Shown piece after piece: positions 26,171 through 36,826 of a stretch of DNA of 64,000 bases. Numbering within the stretch: position 1 is the first letter of the stretch; each line of letters begins with the position of its first letter. Under the pieces are notes generated by a model. It saw nothing but the letters and a program-made list of their open reading frames with translations. It was not told the DNA's origin and did not search any database. The DNA comes from Variovorax sp. PMC12 (lineage in GTDB: Bacteria > Pseudomonadota > Gammaproteobacteria > Burkholderiales > Burkholderiaceae_C): contig NZ_CP027774.1 of assembly GCF_003019815.1 (NCBI RefSeq), positions 992,001-1,056,000 on the forward strand. Reading direction: 5' to 3'. The position numbers and the translations under genes are program-made.

Positions 26171-27898
26171 TCAGTGCCCGCTCGCGCCATGCGCCCCGAT
26201 GCCGGTTTCCGAGCGCACCTGCTGGGCGAGGAAGCCACCCCTGTCGACCTGGGCGCGCGCGCTGCGGTCCAGCACCGAGAACAGCCAGATGCCCGCGAAC
26301 GCGATGCCCATCGAGAACAGGCACGGCGAGGTGTAGGGGAAAGGCGCCGATCCCGCCGGGTAGCCGAAGGTGGCCTCCCAGACCGAGGGCGACACCACCG
26401 TCAACGCCACCGAAGACACCAGCCCGAGGAAGCCGCCGATCACCGCGCCGCGTGTGGTGCAGCCCTTCCAGAGCACGGACATGAACAGCACCGGGAAGTT
26501 GGCCGAAGCCGCGATGGCGAAGGCCAGCGAGACCATGAAGGCGATGTTCTGCTTCTCGAACACGATGCCCAGCAGCACCGCCAGCACGCCGAGCGCCAGC
26601 GTCGTGATCTTGGAGACCCGCAGTTCGGCCGCGCTGCCCGCATCGCCCTTCTTGATGACGGTGGCGTACAGGTCGTGCGACACGGCGGAGGCGCCCGAGA
26701 GCGTGAGGCCCGCCACCACCGCGAGGATGGTCGCGAACGCCACCGCCGAGATGAAGCCCAGGAACACGTTGCCGCCCACGGCATTGGCCAGGTGGACCGC
26801 CGCCATGTTGCCGCCGCCCCGCAGCACGCCCTTGGCGTCGAGGAACTCGGGGTTGGTCAGCACGAAGGTGATGGCGCCGAAGCCGATGATGAAGGTCAGG
26901 AGGTAGAAGTAGCCGATCCAGCCCGTGGCCCACATGACCGACTTGCGCGCCTCCTTGGCGCTGGGCACGGTGAAGAAGCGCATCAGGATGTGCGGCAGCC
27001 CGGCCGTGCCGAACATCAGCGCCATGCCGAAGGAGATGGCCGAGATCGGGTCCTTCACGAAGTTGCCAGGCCCCATGATCGACTGTCCGATGCTCGCAGC
27101 CACCTGGGCGGTCTTGCCGTCCTTGAGCGCGAGGTCGGTCTTGACCTTTACCGCGCCGGCGAACATCGCCTCGGGGCTGAAGCCGAAGTGCCACAGCACC
27201 GACACCGCCATGAAGCTTGCGCCGCCCAGCAGCAGCCCGGCCTTGATGATCTGCACCCAGGTGGTGGCCGTCATTCCGCCGAAAAGCACATAGACCATCA
27301 TGAGTGAGCCCACGATGACCACGGCGATCCAGTAATCGAGGCCGAACAGCAGCTTGATGAGCTGCCCGGCGCCCACCATCTGCGCGATCAGATAGAACGC
27401 CACCACCACCAGGGTGCCCGAGGCCGCGAAGATGCGCACCGGGGTCTGCTTGAAGCGGAAGGCCGCCACGTCGGCGAAGGTGAACTTGCCGAGGTTGCGC
27501 AGCCGCTCGGCCATGAGGAAGGTGATGACCGGCCAGCCGACGAGAAAGCCGATGGAGTAGATCAGCCCGTCGTAGCCCGTGGCCATCACCGCGGCCGAGA
27601 TGCCCAGGAAGGACGCCGCCGACATGTAGTCGCCGGCAATCGCGAGCCCGTTCTGGAAACCCGTGATGCCACCGCCGGCCGTGTAGAAATCGGATGCCGA
27701 GCGGGTGCGCGCCGCGGCCCACTTGGTGATGAACAGCGTACCCACCACGAAGAACGCGAACATGCCGATCGCGGTCCAGTTGGTGGCCTGCTGCTGGAGC
27801 TGCCCCAGGTCTGCACCGGCGGCGAAGGCGCTCAGCGAGGCGGCGCACAGCGCCAGGAGGGCGGCGGCCGAGCGCGCACGCAAGACACTGGATTTCAT
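26171..27898 (-). CDS. actP: Cation/acetate symporter ActP
   Basis: A 575-residue sodium:solute symporter with about 13-14 membrane helices after a cleavable-looking N-terminus (LRARSAAALLALCAASLSAFA). It carries the SSS-family hallmark GDYMSAASFLGISAAVMATGYDG region and VSHDLYATVIKKGD. ActP imports acetate and other short carboxylates at low concentration. It overlaps the DUF485 gene by four bases (ATGA), the usual yjcH-actP arrangement, and is divergent from acs. Confidence 0.94.
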   Translation of the reverse strand: MKSSVLRARSAAALLALCAASLSAFAAGADLGQLQQQATNWTAIGMFAFFVVGTLFITKWAAARTRSASDFYTAGGGITGFQNGLAIAGDYMSAASFLGISAAVMATGYDGLIYSIGFLVGWPVITFLMAERLRNLGKFTFADVAAFRFKQTPVRIFAASGTLVVVAFYLIAQMVGAGQLIKLLFGLDYWIAVVIVGSLMMVYVLFGGMTATTWVQIIKAGLLLGGASFMAVSVLWHFGFSPEAMFAGAVKVKTDLALKDGKTAQVAASIGQSIMGPGNFVKDPISAISFGMALMFGTAGLPHILMRFFTVPSAKEARKSVMWATGWIGYFYLLTFIIGFGAITFVLTNPEFLDAKGVLRGGGNMAAVHLANAVGGNVFLGFISAVAFATILAVVAGLTLSGASAVSHDLYATVIKKGDAGSAAELRVSKITTLALGVLAVLLGIVFEKQNIAFMVSLAFAIAASANFPVLFMSVLWKGCTTRGAVIGGFLGLVSSVALTVVSPSVWEATFGYPAGSAPFPYTSPCLFSMGIAFAGIWLFSVLDRSARAQVDRGGFLAQQVRSETGIGAHGASGH

Positions 27899-28227
27899 TT
27901 CTTCACTCCCCTGTTCACGTCTTTTTGCACCGCCTTGACCACGGTGTCGGACAGCACGTCGAACTCGGCGTTGGCGCGCCGGACGTAGTAGGCGGTGATC
28001 GCCACGGTGAAGACGATCACGCCCAAGCCGATCGGCATGCCCAGCGTCATCACGCCGTCGCCCATGCGCCGGGCCAGGAACTCCTTGTCGAACGCCACGA
28101 GCAGGACGAAGCCGTAGTACACGATGAGCATCAGCAACGCCAGCGTCCAGCCGAAACGGTCGCGCCGATGCTTGAGCTGGAGGTATTGGGGATGCGCGGC
28201 GATGCGCGCGACGAGGTCGTCTTCCAT
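27895..28227 (-). CDS. DUF485 (YjcH-like) membrane protein
   Basis: A 110-residue protein with two membrane helices (TLALLMLIVYYGFVLLVAF; IGLGVIVFTVAITAYYV) separated by a basic loop. DUF485 proteins are almost always encoded directly before actP and are thought to assist the symporter. ATG 28227 is preceded by GGAGACACC. It begins the operon and faces acs across a 173-base region with an FNR-like palindrome. Confidence 0.92.
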   Translation of the reverse strand: MEDDLVARIAAHPQYLQLKHRRDRFGWTLALLMLIVYYGFVLLVAFDKEFLARRMGDGVMTLGMPIGLGVIVFTVAITAYYVRRANAEFDVLSDTVVKAVQKDVNRGVKK

Positions 28228-28281
28228 GGTGTCTCCTTGGTGCGGGTGAGCGCATTAGGGAGCAGGGAAAGCGTTCGAAGC

Positions 28282-28295
28282 TTGCGCTGGCGCAA
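28282..28295 (+). promoter_or_regulatory. FNR-like palindrome between DUF485-actP and acs
   Basis: TTGCGCTGGCGCAA, a symmetrical CG variant with AGC/GCT extensions on each side. CACGAT is centred 32 bases downstream toward acs. Toward actP a CCTAAT lies at 32 bases but lacks the TAnnnT phase. Confidence 0.58.
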
Positions 28296-28400
28296 GCTTT
28301 GATCTTCGGGCGCGGGTCACGATGCAGGCACCCTTTTCATGCCGGATCACGCCCCTGGCGTGCCGGCGTGATGTCGCCAACCCCACGAAAGACACGAGAC

Positions 28401-30377
<1,977 letters not shown>

Positions 30378-30408
30378 CGCAATGCGGCATCGGCACGCCG
30401 CGGGAAAG

Positions 30409-30422
30409 TTGATCCAGCGCAA
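30409..30422 (+). promoter_or_regulatory. FNR-type box before host-attachment-type gene
   Basis: TTGATCCAGCGCAA. The -10 TAGGCT (preceded by CC) is centred 32 bases downstream; the predicted start is near 30457. Confidence 0.82.
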
Positions 30423-30480
30423 CGCGTGCCGCGAACGCACGTCCTAGGCTTCGATCTCGCCTTCACTCCAGAGAACCGCC

Positions 30481-30930
30481 ATGAAGACCCAGTGGATCGT
30501 GATCGCCAATGCCGCATCGGCACGCATTTTTCGCCGCGACACCATCAAGGCGCCGCTCGTGCCGGTCGCGACCCTCGCGCATGAAGCAAGCCGGCTGCAC
30601 GCCAGAGAGCTTGCATCCGACCGTTCCGGCAGCCAGGCCGCCGACAACAGCCAGGGCCTCAACCATTTCGAGCCGCGCAGCGACGCACGACGCCGGGAGC
30701 ACCAGCGTTTCGCCAAAGAAATCGCCCAGCGCCTGGATGCAGGCCTGAAGGCCGGTGCGTACGAGTCGCTCACGCTCTTCGCCTCGAACCCCTTCATGGG
30801 AGAGCTGAAAGCCCAGTTGAGCGAAGCGGTCACCCAGCGGCTGAAGGCCACGCTGAACATCGATCTGTCCCACGTAGGCATCGCGGAACTGGAAAGCCGC
30901 ATCGCGGGCTCGTGGTCCGCAGTGCTCTGA
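30481..30930 (+). CDS. Host-attachment-type (Host_attach) protein
   Basis: A 149-residue cytoplasmic protein of the family named from an Agrobacterium plant-attachment gene. It starts with the family pattern WIVIANAASARIFRRD and contains SLTLFASNPFMGELKAQL. The fold resembles the central domain of eRF1/Pelota. Members are common in stress regulons of betaproteobacteria; attachment as a real function is doubtful. It leads a likely operon with the next two genes. Confidence 0.8.
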   Translation: MKTQWIVIANAASARIFRRDTIKAPLVPVATLAHEASRLHARELASDRSGSQAADNSQGLNHFEPRSDARRREHQRFAKEIAQRLDAGLKAGAYESLTLFASNPFMGELKAQLSEAVTQRLKATLNIDLSHVGIAELESRIAGSWSAVL

Positions 30931-30934
30931 CGCC

Positions 30935-31150
30935 ATGGACGCCGACACGACCCGGACGTTCGAGGTGGGCGGCTGGCGTTGCGAGTTGGAGGCCCGTGCG
31001 GTCGGGGCTTGCTTCCAGCCCGTCGCGATCTGCCGGCCCGCACGGGGAGAACCGGTGGAACTGCCGCAAGACACCGAGCCCTACGCCACACGCGCCGAAG
31101 CACTTCGCCATGCGCAGCAGCAGGCGCTGAGGTACGTGCGCCAGCACTGA
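30935..31150 (+). CDS. Small unknown protein
   Basis: A 71-residue protein starting four bases after the previous stop. It has a beta-hairpin-like start (FEVGGWRCELEARAVG) and an Arg/Gln/Ala-rich helix at the end (RAEALRHAQQQALRYVRQH). It has two Cys and no recognisable family. Tight spacing to both neighbours supports it being a real operon member. Confidence 0.6.
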   Translation: MDADTTRTFEVGGWRCELEARAVGACFQPVAICRPARGEPVELPQDTEPYATRAEALRHAQQQALRYVRQH

Positions 31151-31175
31151 AGCTCGACTGCACGGCATTTTGCGG

Positions 31176-32249
31176 ATGAACACGATGAGATCGCTCCCCT
31201 CCCTTCCCGACGGCGCTCTCCGGTGTCCGCCGCAGACCTTGCCCGATACGCAGGCCAGGGTGCGCTGCCTCGAGGCGGTGCTCAAGGCCGGGGCTCCCCA
31301 TGTGCCGGTCCGGCGCATCGAGACCCATATGTCATGGGTGCTCGTGGGACAGACGCAGGTGCTGAAGCTCAAGAAGCCCATCCTGTGCCCGCCGGTGGAC
31401 TACACCACCGTGGACGCGCGCGAGCGCAACGCAAGGCGCGAACTGCGGCAAAACCGCCGGCTGGCACCGGGTGCCTACCTCGGCCTGCTGGCTCTTCAAT
31501 GGAACGAGGGCGTGCTTCGCGCCGTTCCCGAAGGCTACTGCTCACCGACGCAGGCAACGCTGGACTGGGCGGTGGTCATGCGGCGGCTTCCGCAGGACCG
31601 CATGCTCGACGAGCTGATCCGGCGCGGCCGGCTTACCCTTTCCGATCTTGATTCGCTGCTGGGCGCGCTGGTGCCCTTCTACCGTGACGCGGTGCGTGCG
31701 AAGGTGGACGAGAGCGAATACGTCGCGCGTATCCGCCGCGGCATCGGGCTGAGCTTCGAGGTTCTGGGCAGGCCTGTGTTTGCCCTGCCCCACCTGGGCG
31801 AACTCTTCGCGCGCATGGAGCAGGCGATGACGACTTGCGAAGGCCTGCTGCGGGCCCGGGTCGCCGAGGGACGCATCGTGGAAGGTCATGGCGACCTGCG
31901 CGCCGAGCACATCTGCCTTGTCGATCCGCCAATGGTGTTCGACGCCCTCGAGTTCGATCATTCCCTGAGCGAAGTCGACCCCTGCGACGAGCTGTGCTTC
32001 CTGGGCCTGGAGTGCGACGAAGCCGGGGACGACTCGGTCGGCCCCCTGCTGCGCGCGCGAATGAGCGCCGCCCTGGACGACCGAGCGCCGATCGCGCTGC
32101 TGCACCTCTACACGGCACGCAACGCGTTGATGCGCGCACGCCTGAGCGCGGCTCACCTGCTGGCGCCCGAAGTGCGGGAGCCCGGGCGCTGGTTGCCACA
32201 AACGCTGCGCTACCTGCAGCATGCCCGCCAGGCACTCGCCTGCGTGTGA
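31176..32249 (+). CDS. APH-like kinase-fold protein without ATPase domain
   Basis: A 357-residue protein related to aminoglycoside phosphotransferases. The catalytic loop reads EGHGDLRAEHICL (HGDLxxxH, with Asp as base) and the metal site is in FDALEFD. The N-terminal ETHMSWVLVGQTQVLKLKKP matches ETHISWVLLTATLACKLKKP in the larger protein at 45283, so the two are paralogues. This one ends before the P-loop domain. The substrate is unknown; the family is annotated widely but not biochemically settled. Confidence 0.78.
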   Translation: MNTMRSLPSLPDGALRCPPQTLPDTQARVRCLEAVLKAGAPHVPVRRIETHMSWVLVGQTQVLKLKKPILCPPVDYTTVDARERNARRELRQNRRLAPGAYLGLLALQWNEGVLRAVPEGYCSPTQATLDWAVVMRRLPQDRMLDELIRRGRLTLSDLDSLLGALVPFYRDAVRAKVDESEYVARIRRGIGLSFEVLGRPVFALPHLGELFARMEQAMTTCEGLLRARVAEGRIVEGHGDLRAEHICLVDPPMVFDALEFDHSLSEVDPCDELCFLGLECDEAGDDSVGPLLRARMSAALDDRAPIALLHLYTARNALMRARLSAAHLLAPEVREPGRWLPQTLRYLQHARQALACV

Positions 32250-32278
32250 TTCGCCACGGCGCCACATCCATCGATGCG

Positions 32279-34570
32279 ATGCACGCGTCCGCGGTCCCGA
32301 GAAAGATCGATTTCCTGCTGCTGGGCGGCGGCCTGGCCAGCGCGACTGCCGCCGAGGCGCTGCGCCTCGAGGGCGCCCAAGGCAGTATCGCCATGGTCTC
32401 GGCGGAGCCGGAGCCGCCCTACCAGCGCCCGCCGCTGTCCAAGGCACTCCTCCTGCACGGCCCCGCCAGCGAGCTGACGCCGGTACTCGATGCCGGCAGC
32501 TACCACGACCTGGGCATCGAGCTCCTTCGCGGCACCCGCGCGCTGTCGGTCGACACCCGCAGGCGCATCGTCACCACCGACCGCGCTGGCCCGCTCGCAT
32601 ATGGGAAGCTGCTGATTGCAACCGGTGCGCGGCCGCTGCGATTCCACATTCCGGGCAGCGGACTGCAGGGAATCCACAGCCTGCGCGACATCGGCGACGC
32701 GCTGGCGTTGCACGCCGCCGCGCAGAAAGGCGCGCGGGCGGTCGTGATCGGTGCGAGCTTCATCGGCATGGAGGTTTCCACGACCCTGCGCAGGATGGGC
32801 GTGCACGTGAGCCTGCTTGCGCAGCACGGCCGGGTCTTCGACACCTTGCAATCGGTCCCGATCAGTCGCTTCTTCAGCGAGCAATGCGCCAGCCATGGCA
32901 TCGAGGTGCACGCCGGCGAACCGGTGGCCTTCGAAGGCAGCGACCGGGTCAGCGCGGTGGTCTCCACGCACGGATTGCGCCTGCCCTGCGATTTCGTGGT
33001 GATCGGCATCGGCGTCGCGCCGGAGGTGGATTTCCTCGCGGACAGCGGCATTGCGCTGGCCGACGGCGTGGTCGTCGACGAGCGGCTGCAGGCCAGTGTG
33101 CCCGGCGTCTTTGCCGCCGGTGACGTCGCATCCTTCCTCGACCCGGTGTTCAAGGCGCGGCGTCGAGGCGAGCATTGGGACAACGCCGTCAAGCAGGGAA
33201 AGCTGGCCGCCAGGAACATGCTCGGACAGGGGTTGCCCTTCGACGAGGTGTCGGCATTCTTCTGCGAGGCGCTGGGCACGAGCTTCCAGTTCGTGGGCCT
33301 GCCCGACGGCGCCCCCGACCGCCTCGAACTGGGTTCGCACGGTACGCGCAGCTGGGGCCTCGTGTACCTGCAGGGGGAAATTCCGCACGCGCTCTTCACC
33401 ACCGAACGCCCGGTGGGCGAAACCCAGGCGATCCGTTCGCTCATCCGCCATCACACGCACGTGGGGCGCTTCAAGTCACGCCTCAGGCGGCCGGGTTTCT
33501 CGATGGCGTCCATTCCCAACCAGACGGTGCTGATCCTGCAGGGCGGCGGCGCGATGGGCGCGTTCGAAAGCGGCGTGGTGCGCGCGCTCGAGCAGCGCCA
33601 CCTGCATGCGGACGTGGTGGCCGGCGTGTCGATCGGCGCCTTCAACGGCGCGATCGTCGCTTCGCATCCGCGCAATGCCGCCGATGCGCTCGAGGCCTTC
33701 TGGCATGACCTGGCCATGGTCACGCCGCAGCTGTCCGACGAGCCGGCGAGGCGCCTGCTGTCCTCCTCGTTGGCCATGACCGTCGGCGTACCGGCCTTCT
33801 TCCTGCCACGCTGGCTGTTGCCCCCTTCCGGGGCGCTCGGGGCCGCGTCGTGGACGTCGCTGTACGACACGACGCCGGTGCGCGACCTGCTCGCGCGGTA
33901 CGTGGACTTCGAAGCGATGCGGTCAAGCCCGGTGCGCCTGCTGGTGAGTGCGGTGGACGTCGAGAGCGCGGAACTCAGGATCTTCGACAGCCACGTGGAC
34001 GCACTGACCGTCGACCACATCGTCGCCAGCGGCAGCCTGCCGCCTGCGCTGCCATGGACGACCATAGACGGGCGCAACTACTGGGACGGCGCCCTCGTCA
34101 GCAACTCGCCGCTGGACCAGGTGATGGAGCGCTGCGGCGTGGCGGGCAAGCGCATTTTCATCGTCGACCTTTTCCCTTCGGCCAGGCCGCTGCCGGCCAA
34201 CCTGATGGAGGTCGCGCTGCGGCGCGACGAGATCGCGTATGCGGAGCGCGTGCGCCGCACCTGCGGCGAGCAGGCGACGCTGAGCGACTTTCGCAAGCTC
34301 GTGGAAGAGATCGTCGCCCAGCTGCCCTCCGAAGCCGCCCGGAAGGTGCGCCAGCGGCCGCGCTACACCGAGCTCATGAGCCCGTCGGCCAGCCTGTCCA
34401 TCACGCGCATCCTGCGCCCGGTCGGCAAGGACGAGTCGGCCTCGCGCGACTTCGATTTCTCGCTGCCCTCGATCCGCGCGAACTCACTGTCCGGCTATGA
34501 GACCGCCCTGCATGTGCTGCGCGCGATGCGAAGCGCCCAGGGGCACGAAAGACCGCCCGCTTCACCCTGA
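32279..34570 (+). CDS. FAD-dependent NAD(P)H oxidoreductase fused to patatin-like phospholipase
   Basis: A single 763-residue frame joining two enzymes. Residues 1 to about 400 form a rubredoxin/ferredoxin-reductase-like flavoprotein: FAD loop LLGGGLASATAAE, NAD loop VIGASFIGMEVSTTLRRMG near 156 and second FAD motif GVFAAGDVASF near 277. From about 409 a patatin domain follows: oxyanion LQGGGAMGAFESG, nucleophile GVSIG near 448, Asp in DGALVSNSP near 602, then a DUF3734-like tail. No stop separates them. An internal ATG at 33503 lacks a ribosome site, which supports a true fusion. It may couple redox state to lipid or PHA-granule hydrolysis (inference). Confidence 0.85.
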   Translation: MHASAVPRKIDFLLLGGGLASATAAEALRLEGAQGSIAMVSAEPEPPYQRPPLSKALLLHGPASELTPVLDAGSYHDLGIELLRGTRALSVDTRRRIVTTDRAGPLAYGKLLIATGARPLRFHIPGSGLQGIHSLRDIGDALALHAAAQKGARAVVIGASFIGMEVSTTLRRMGVHVSLLAQHGRVFDTLQSVPISRFFSEQCASHGIEVHAGEPVAFEGSDRVSAVVSTHGLRLPCDFVVIGIGVAPEVDFLADSGIALADGVVVDERLQASVPGVFAAGDVASFLDPVFKARRRGEHWDNAVKQGKLAARNMLGQGLPFDEVSAFFCEALGTSFQFVGLPDGAPDRLELGSHGTRSWGLVYLQGEIPHALFTTERPVGETQAIRSLIRHHTHVGRFKSRLRRPGFSMASIPNQTVLILQGGGAMGAFESGVVRALEQRHLHADVVAGVSIGAFNGAIVASHPRNAADALEAFWHDLAMVTPQLSDEPARRLLSSSLAMTVGVPAFFLPRWLLPPSGALGAASWTSLYDTTPVRDLLARYVDFEAMRSSPVRLLVSAVDVESAELRIFDSHVDALTVDHIVASGSLPPALPWTTIDGRNYWDGALVSNSPLDQVMERCGVAGKRIFIVDLFPSARPLPANLMEVALRRDEIAYAERVRRTCGEQATLSDFRKLVEEIVAQLPSEAARKVRQRPRYTELMSPSASLSITRILRPVGKDESASRDFDFSLPSIRANSLSGYETALHVLRAMRSAQGHERPPASP

Positions 34571-35698
34571 GTTGCGCGGCGCCAGTGCCACCGAGGGGGC
34601 GGGCGCTGGCCCCGGGCAGTGCGCGGTGCACTCTCGCGCCAGAAGGCTCATGCGTTTCTCGACCCACCAGGCCGGCGTATCCTGCCCGAGCAATTCGGTG
34701 TGCGACGAGATCGGGTGAAAACCCTGCGCCAGGCGCTCGACGATGCGGCCGTCCCGAAGCTGGATCTCCGCCGAAGCGCCGATCCAGTCCGCCGGCAGCG
34801 GCTGCGCGGCATGGGGGTTGTGGATGAGGACGGTGCCTTCGTTCCACGCTTCCTTGCACGCGCCGCGCCTGCCCACCTCGTAGACGTAGCCGGCAGGGGT
34901 CCAGTCACCGTGGTCGTCGCCAAGGCAGGCCCCGTGACGCAGCATCCTGGCGACATCCCCGGCGTGCCGTTCCTGTCCCAGCCGGTTGAACTTCGCGATC
35001 GTGGCGTCGTTGCAGAACAGGATGGCCGAGACATTCTCAGCCTCCTGTTCGCCGAAGAAGCCGCGCGGAAACAGGTCGTTGAGGTCTCGCGACATGTCCG
35101 AGCCGCCGAAGAGGAAATGCAACAGCGCGTCGGGCGGCGCGCCGCTCGCCATCTCGCGATGATCGAAGTCCTGGATGGCCACCACGAATGGATGGCCCGC
35201 TGCCGGAGGCTGGTGCCATTGACGGCCGTGCAGCTCGCAGAACAGACAGCCGCCGATGCCCACCGACCGCCGCCCGGCGAGTGGCGGGCGCGAAGCGTCC
35301 ACCTGCGGCTCTATCCCGCTCACAGGTGTGCCAACGGTGAGCACGTCGACGGCCGCGGTCGTGCCGGCCTTGCTCAGCACGAAAGCCAGGTCGCGATGCC
35401 CGAGTTCGACGCGATGGCCTGCGGCATCGAAGAGCGCAAACAGAAAGAGCCTGAAAAGCGCCTCGTCGAAGCCGCCCGCCTGGAACGCCTCCACATAGTC
35501 GGGCTGCGCGTCCCGGAAGGCGCAGCCGTGCAGCTCGCATATCAGGCCTCGAGCCGGTGCGAGGTCGGCCCGTTGCCGGAGCATGCGAAAAAGAGGATGC
35601 AAGCGTTCCTCGGGCTTCGCCCGCACGTCGAACAGTCCCCCGGCGGTCGCAGGTCCGAGGTTGTCTGCCGATCTAAATGGATGTGACTGGAGAACCAT
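34562..35698 (-). CDS. Unknown 378-residue protein of HiPIP operon
   Basis: I do not recognise this family. It is a soluble-looking mixed alpha/beta protein. Notable segments are two similar Cys-His elements, LICELHGCAFRD and GGCLFCELHGRQWHQ. Acidic patches follow (DFDHREMASG, GDDHGDWTPAG), then CKEAWNEGTVLIHNPHA. The repeated CELHG suggests a metal-binding or duplicated fold. ATG 35698 is chosen because the upstream extension is low-complexity. It lies 50 bases after the HiPIP gene on the same strand, and its stop overlaps the patatin-fusion stop by nine bases in the convergent direction. Confidence 0.72.
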   Translation of the reverse strand: MVLQSHPFRSADNLGPATAGGLFDVRAKPEERLHPLFRMLRQRADLAPARGLICELHGCAFRDAQPDYVEAFQAGGFDEALFRLFLFALFDAAGHRVELGHRDLAFVLSKAGTTAAVDVLTVGTPVSGIEPQVDASRPPLAGRRSVGIGGCLFCELHGRQWHQPPAAGHPFVVAIQDFDHREMASGAPPDALLHFLFGGSDMSRDLNDLFPRGFFGEQEAENVSAILFCNDATIAKFNRLGQERHAGDVARMLRHGACLGDDHGDWTPAGYVYEVGRRGACKEAWNEGTVLIHNPHAAQPLPADWIGASAEIQLRDGRIVERLAQGFHPISSHTELLGQDTPAWWVEKRMSLLARECTAHCPGPAPAPSVALAPRNSG

Positions 35699-35748
35699 CG
35701 AGTCGTCCTTCGCGACGCATGAGTGAAGTGCCGCCGGTCCACCCGGAT

Positions 35749-36054
35749 TCAGGCCTTCCTGGACCAGGCGCTGCACCAGCCTTTCGCGTGGACCGGCTTG
35801 CCCGCGAACAGCGCGCAGTTGCCCACGGCGTCGGTGGGTTTGGACTGCCACAGCGCGCAGCCGTTGCAGACCTGCATGTTGTCGTGCTTGGGGTACTTCC
35901 TGGCATCGGCCTTCGTCGTGTCGGCGACGTAGCCGAGGGCCACGGCCTGCGGATCCTTTTCATCGAGCGCGGCCTGGGAGAAGGCCTCGGTGACTGACAT
36001 CAGTCCACCGGTTGCGACAAGGGTCAGAAGAAAGGTGCGGCGATGTGAGGGCAT
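35749..36054 (-). CDS. High-potential iron-sulfur protein (HiPIP)
   Basis: A 101-residue periplasmic electron carrier holding one [4Fe-4S] cluster. The ligand Cys are C63, C66, C80 and C94 (CNGC, NCALF, GWCSAW), the standard HiPIP spacing. The N-terminus has an Arg-Arg pair (SHRRTFLLT) ahead of a hydrophobic stretch, fitting Tat export. It lies between two small operon partners. It may feed electrons to a terminal oxidase or take them from cytochrome bc1. Confidence 0.93.
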   Translation of the reverse strand: MPSHRRTFLLTLVATGGLMSVTEAFSQAALDEKDPQAVALGYVADTTKADARKYPKHDNMQVCNGCALWQSKPTDAVGNCALFAGKPVHAKGWCSAWSRKA

Positions 36055-36087
36055 TGTCGTTCTCGCATTGAAAGGAAAAAAGCGGAT

Positions 36088-36261
36088 TTACTTCACCGCG
36101 CTGGCCAGCGCGGTCGGGCATCGCTCGATGCAGGCCGTGCGTGCGCCCTGCCCCTGCAGCGGGTCTTCCCGCATGCCTGCAAGAACCAGGGTGCCGGTCG
36201 CCGCAAGGGTGACGATCGCGAAGGCAAGGGCTTGCGAAGCCCGTTTCATCGTGGTGTTCAT
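36088..36261 (-). CDS. Small exported Cys-containing protein
   Basis: A 57-residue protein with a signal peptide or anchor (ASQALAFAIVTLAATGTLVLAG) and a short mature part with two Cys (ACIERC). ATG 36261 follows CGGAG. It begins the operon that continues to the HiPIP and the unknown 378-residue protein. No family recognised; the Cys pair may bind metal or form a disulfide. Confidence 0.65.
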   Translation of the reverse strand: MNTTMKRASQALAFAIVTLAATGTLVLAGMREDPLQGQGARTACIERCPTALASAVK

Positions 36262-36313
36262 CGAGCATCTCCGTGGCTGAATGAGTCCGCCGCGCGGAGC
36301 GCGGTCCGTGCCT

Positions 36314-36817
36314 TCATTCTTGTGCGATGAAGTCCTGGTGACCTTGCGCGGGATCAACATCGGTGTGCCGCTGTTTCAGCACCTGCAGTTGCGCCAGGAT
36401 CGCCTTCAGCGAGAGTGCTCGCGTCAGCACGGCGACCAGGCTTTTCGCGCACCATTGCGGCAATTCGTCGAACCCTGCCCACCGGTAGGCATCCATCTCC
36501 GGCTGCGGCCGGCCGCGGCGATCGACGAACTGGCTGGCGCATGTGCACGCATGCGCGTCGAAGTTGCCCGTCAGGACCGCGTAGAGCTGCAGGTCCTTCC
36601 CCGCTCGATAGGCGAAGCATCCCAGCGGCAGGAGGTCTTCGGGCGCCAGCCGCAGGCCGCATTCCTCGAAGGTCTCCCGCACGGCCGTCTGCCGGCCGGT
36701 TTCCGTCAGCGTGCCGCCGCCCTTGGGAATGTCCCAGTACGGGCTGCCGGTGGCGTGGCAGAGCAGCAGTTGCGCGTCGCCATTGAAGATCAGGACGCCG
36801 TGGCTGATCGATTTCAT
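36314..36817 (-). CDS. Nudix hydrolase
   Basis: A 167-residue Nudix enzyme. The Nudix box is GGGTLTETGRQTAVRETFEECGL (residues about 33-55), with all Glu/Arg catalytic positions present. The start is family-typical (SHGVLIFN). It hydrolyses a nucleoside diphosphate-linked substrate; which one cannot be told. Its 3-prime end contains the FNR-type box of the following HiPIP operon. It follows the HtrA-like protease gene by nine bases, so it probably belongs to that operon. Confidence 0.9.
   Translation of the reverse strand: MKSISHGVLIFNGDAQLLLCHATGSPYWDIPKGGGTLTETGRQTAVRETFEECGLRLAPEDLLPLGCFAYRAGKDLQLYAVLTGNFDAHACTCASQFVDRRGRPQPEMDAYRWAGFDELPQWCAKSLVAVLTRALSLKAILAQLQVLKQRHTDVDPAQGHQDFIAQE
36344..36357 (-). 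promoter_or_regulatory. FNR-type box before HiPIP operon (inside Nudix gene)
   Basis: TTGCGCGGGATCAA. AAGAAT is centred 32 bases downstream on the minus strand; the predicted start is near 36309. The same 14-mer occurs at 61740. Confidence 0.68.
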
Positions 36818-36826
36818 CGCCGGTTC

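Noticed and set aside
33503..34570. Separate patatin gene starting at ATG 33503
   Set aside because: No ribosome site precedes it and the frame is continuous with the reductase; kept as a fusion, with the alternative stated.
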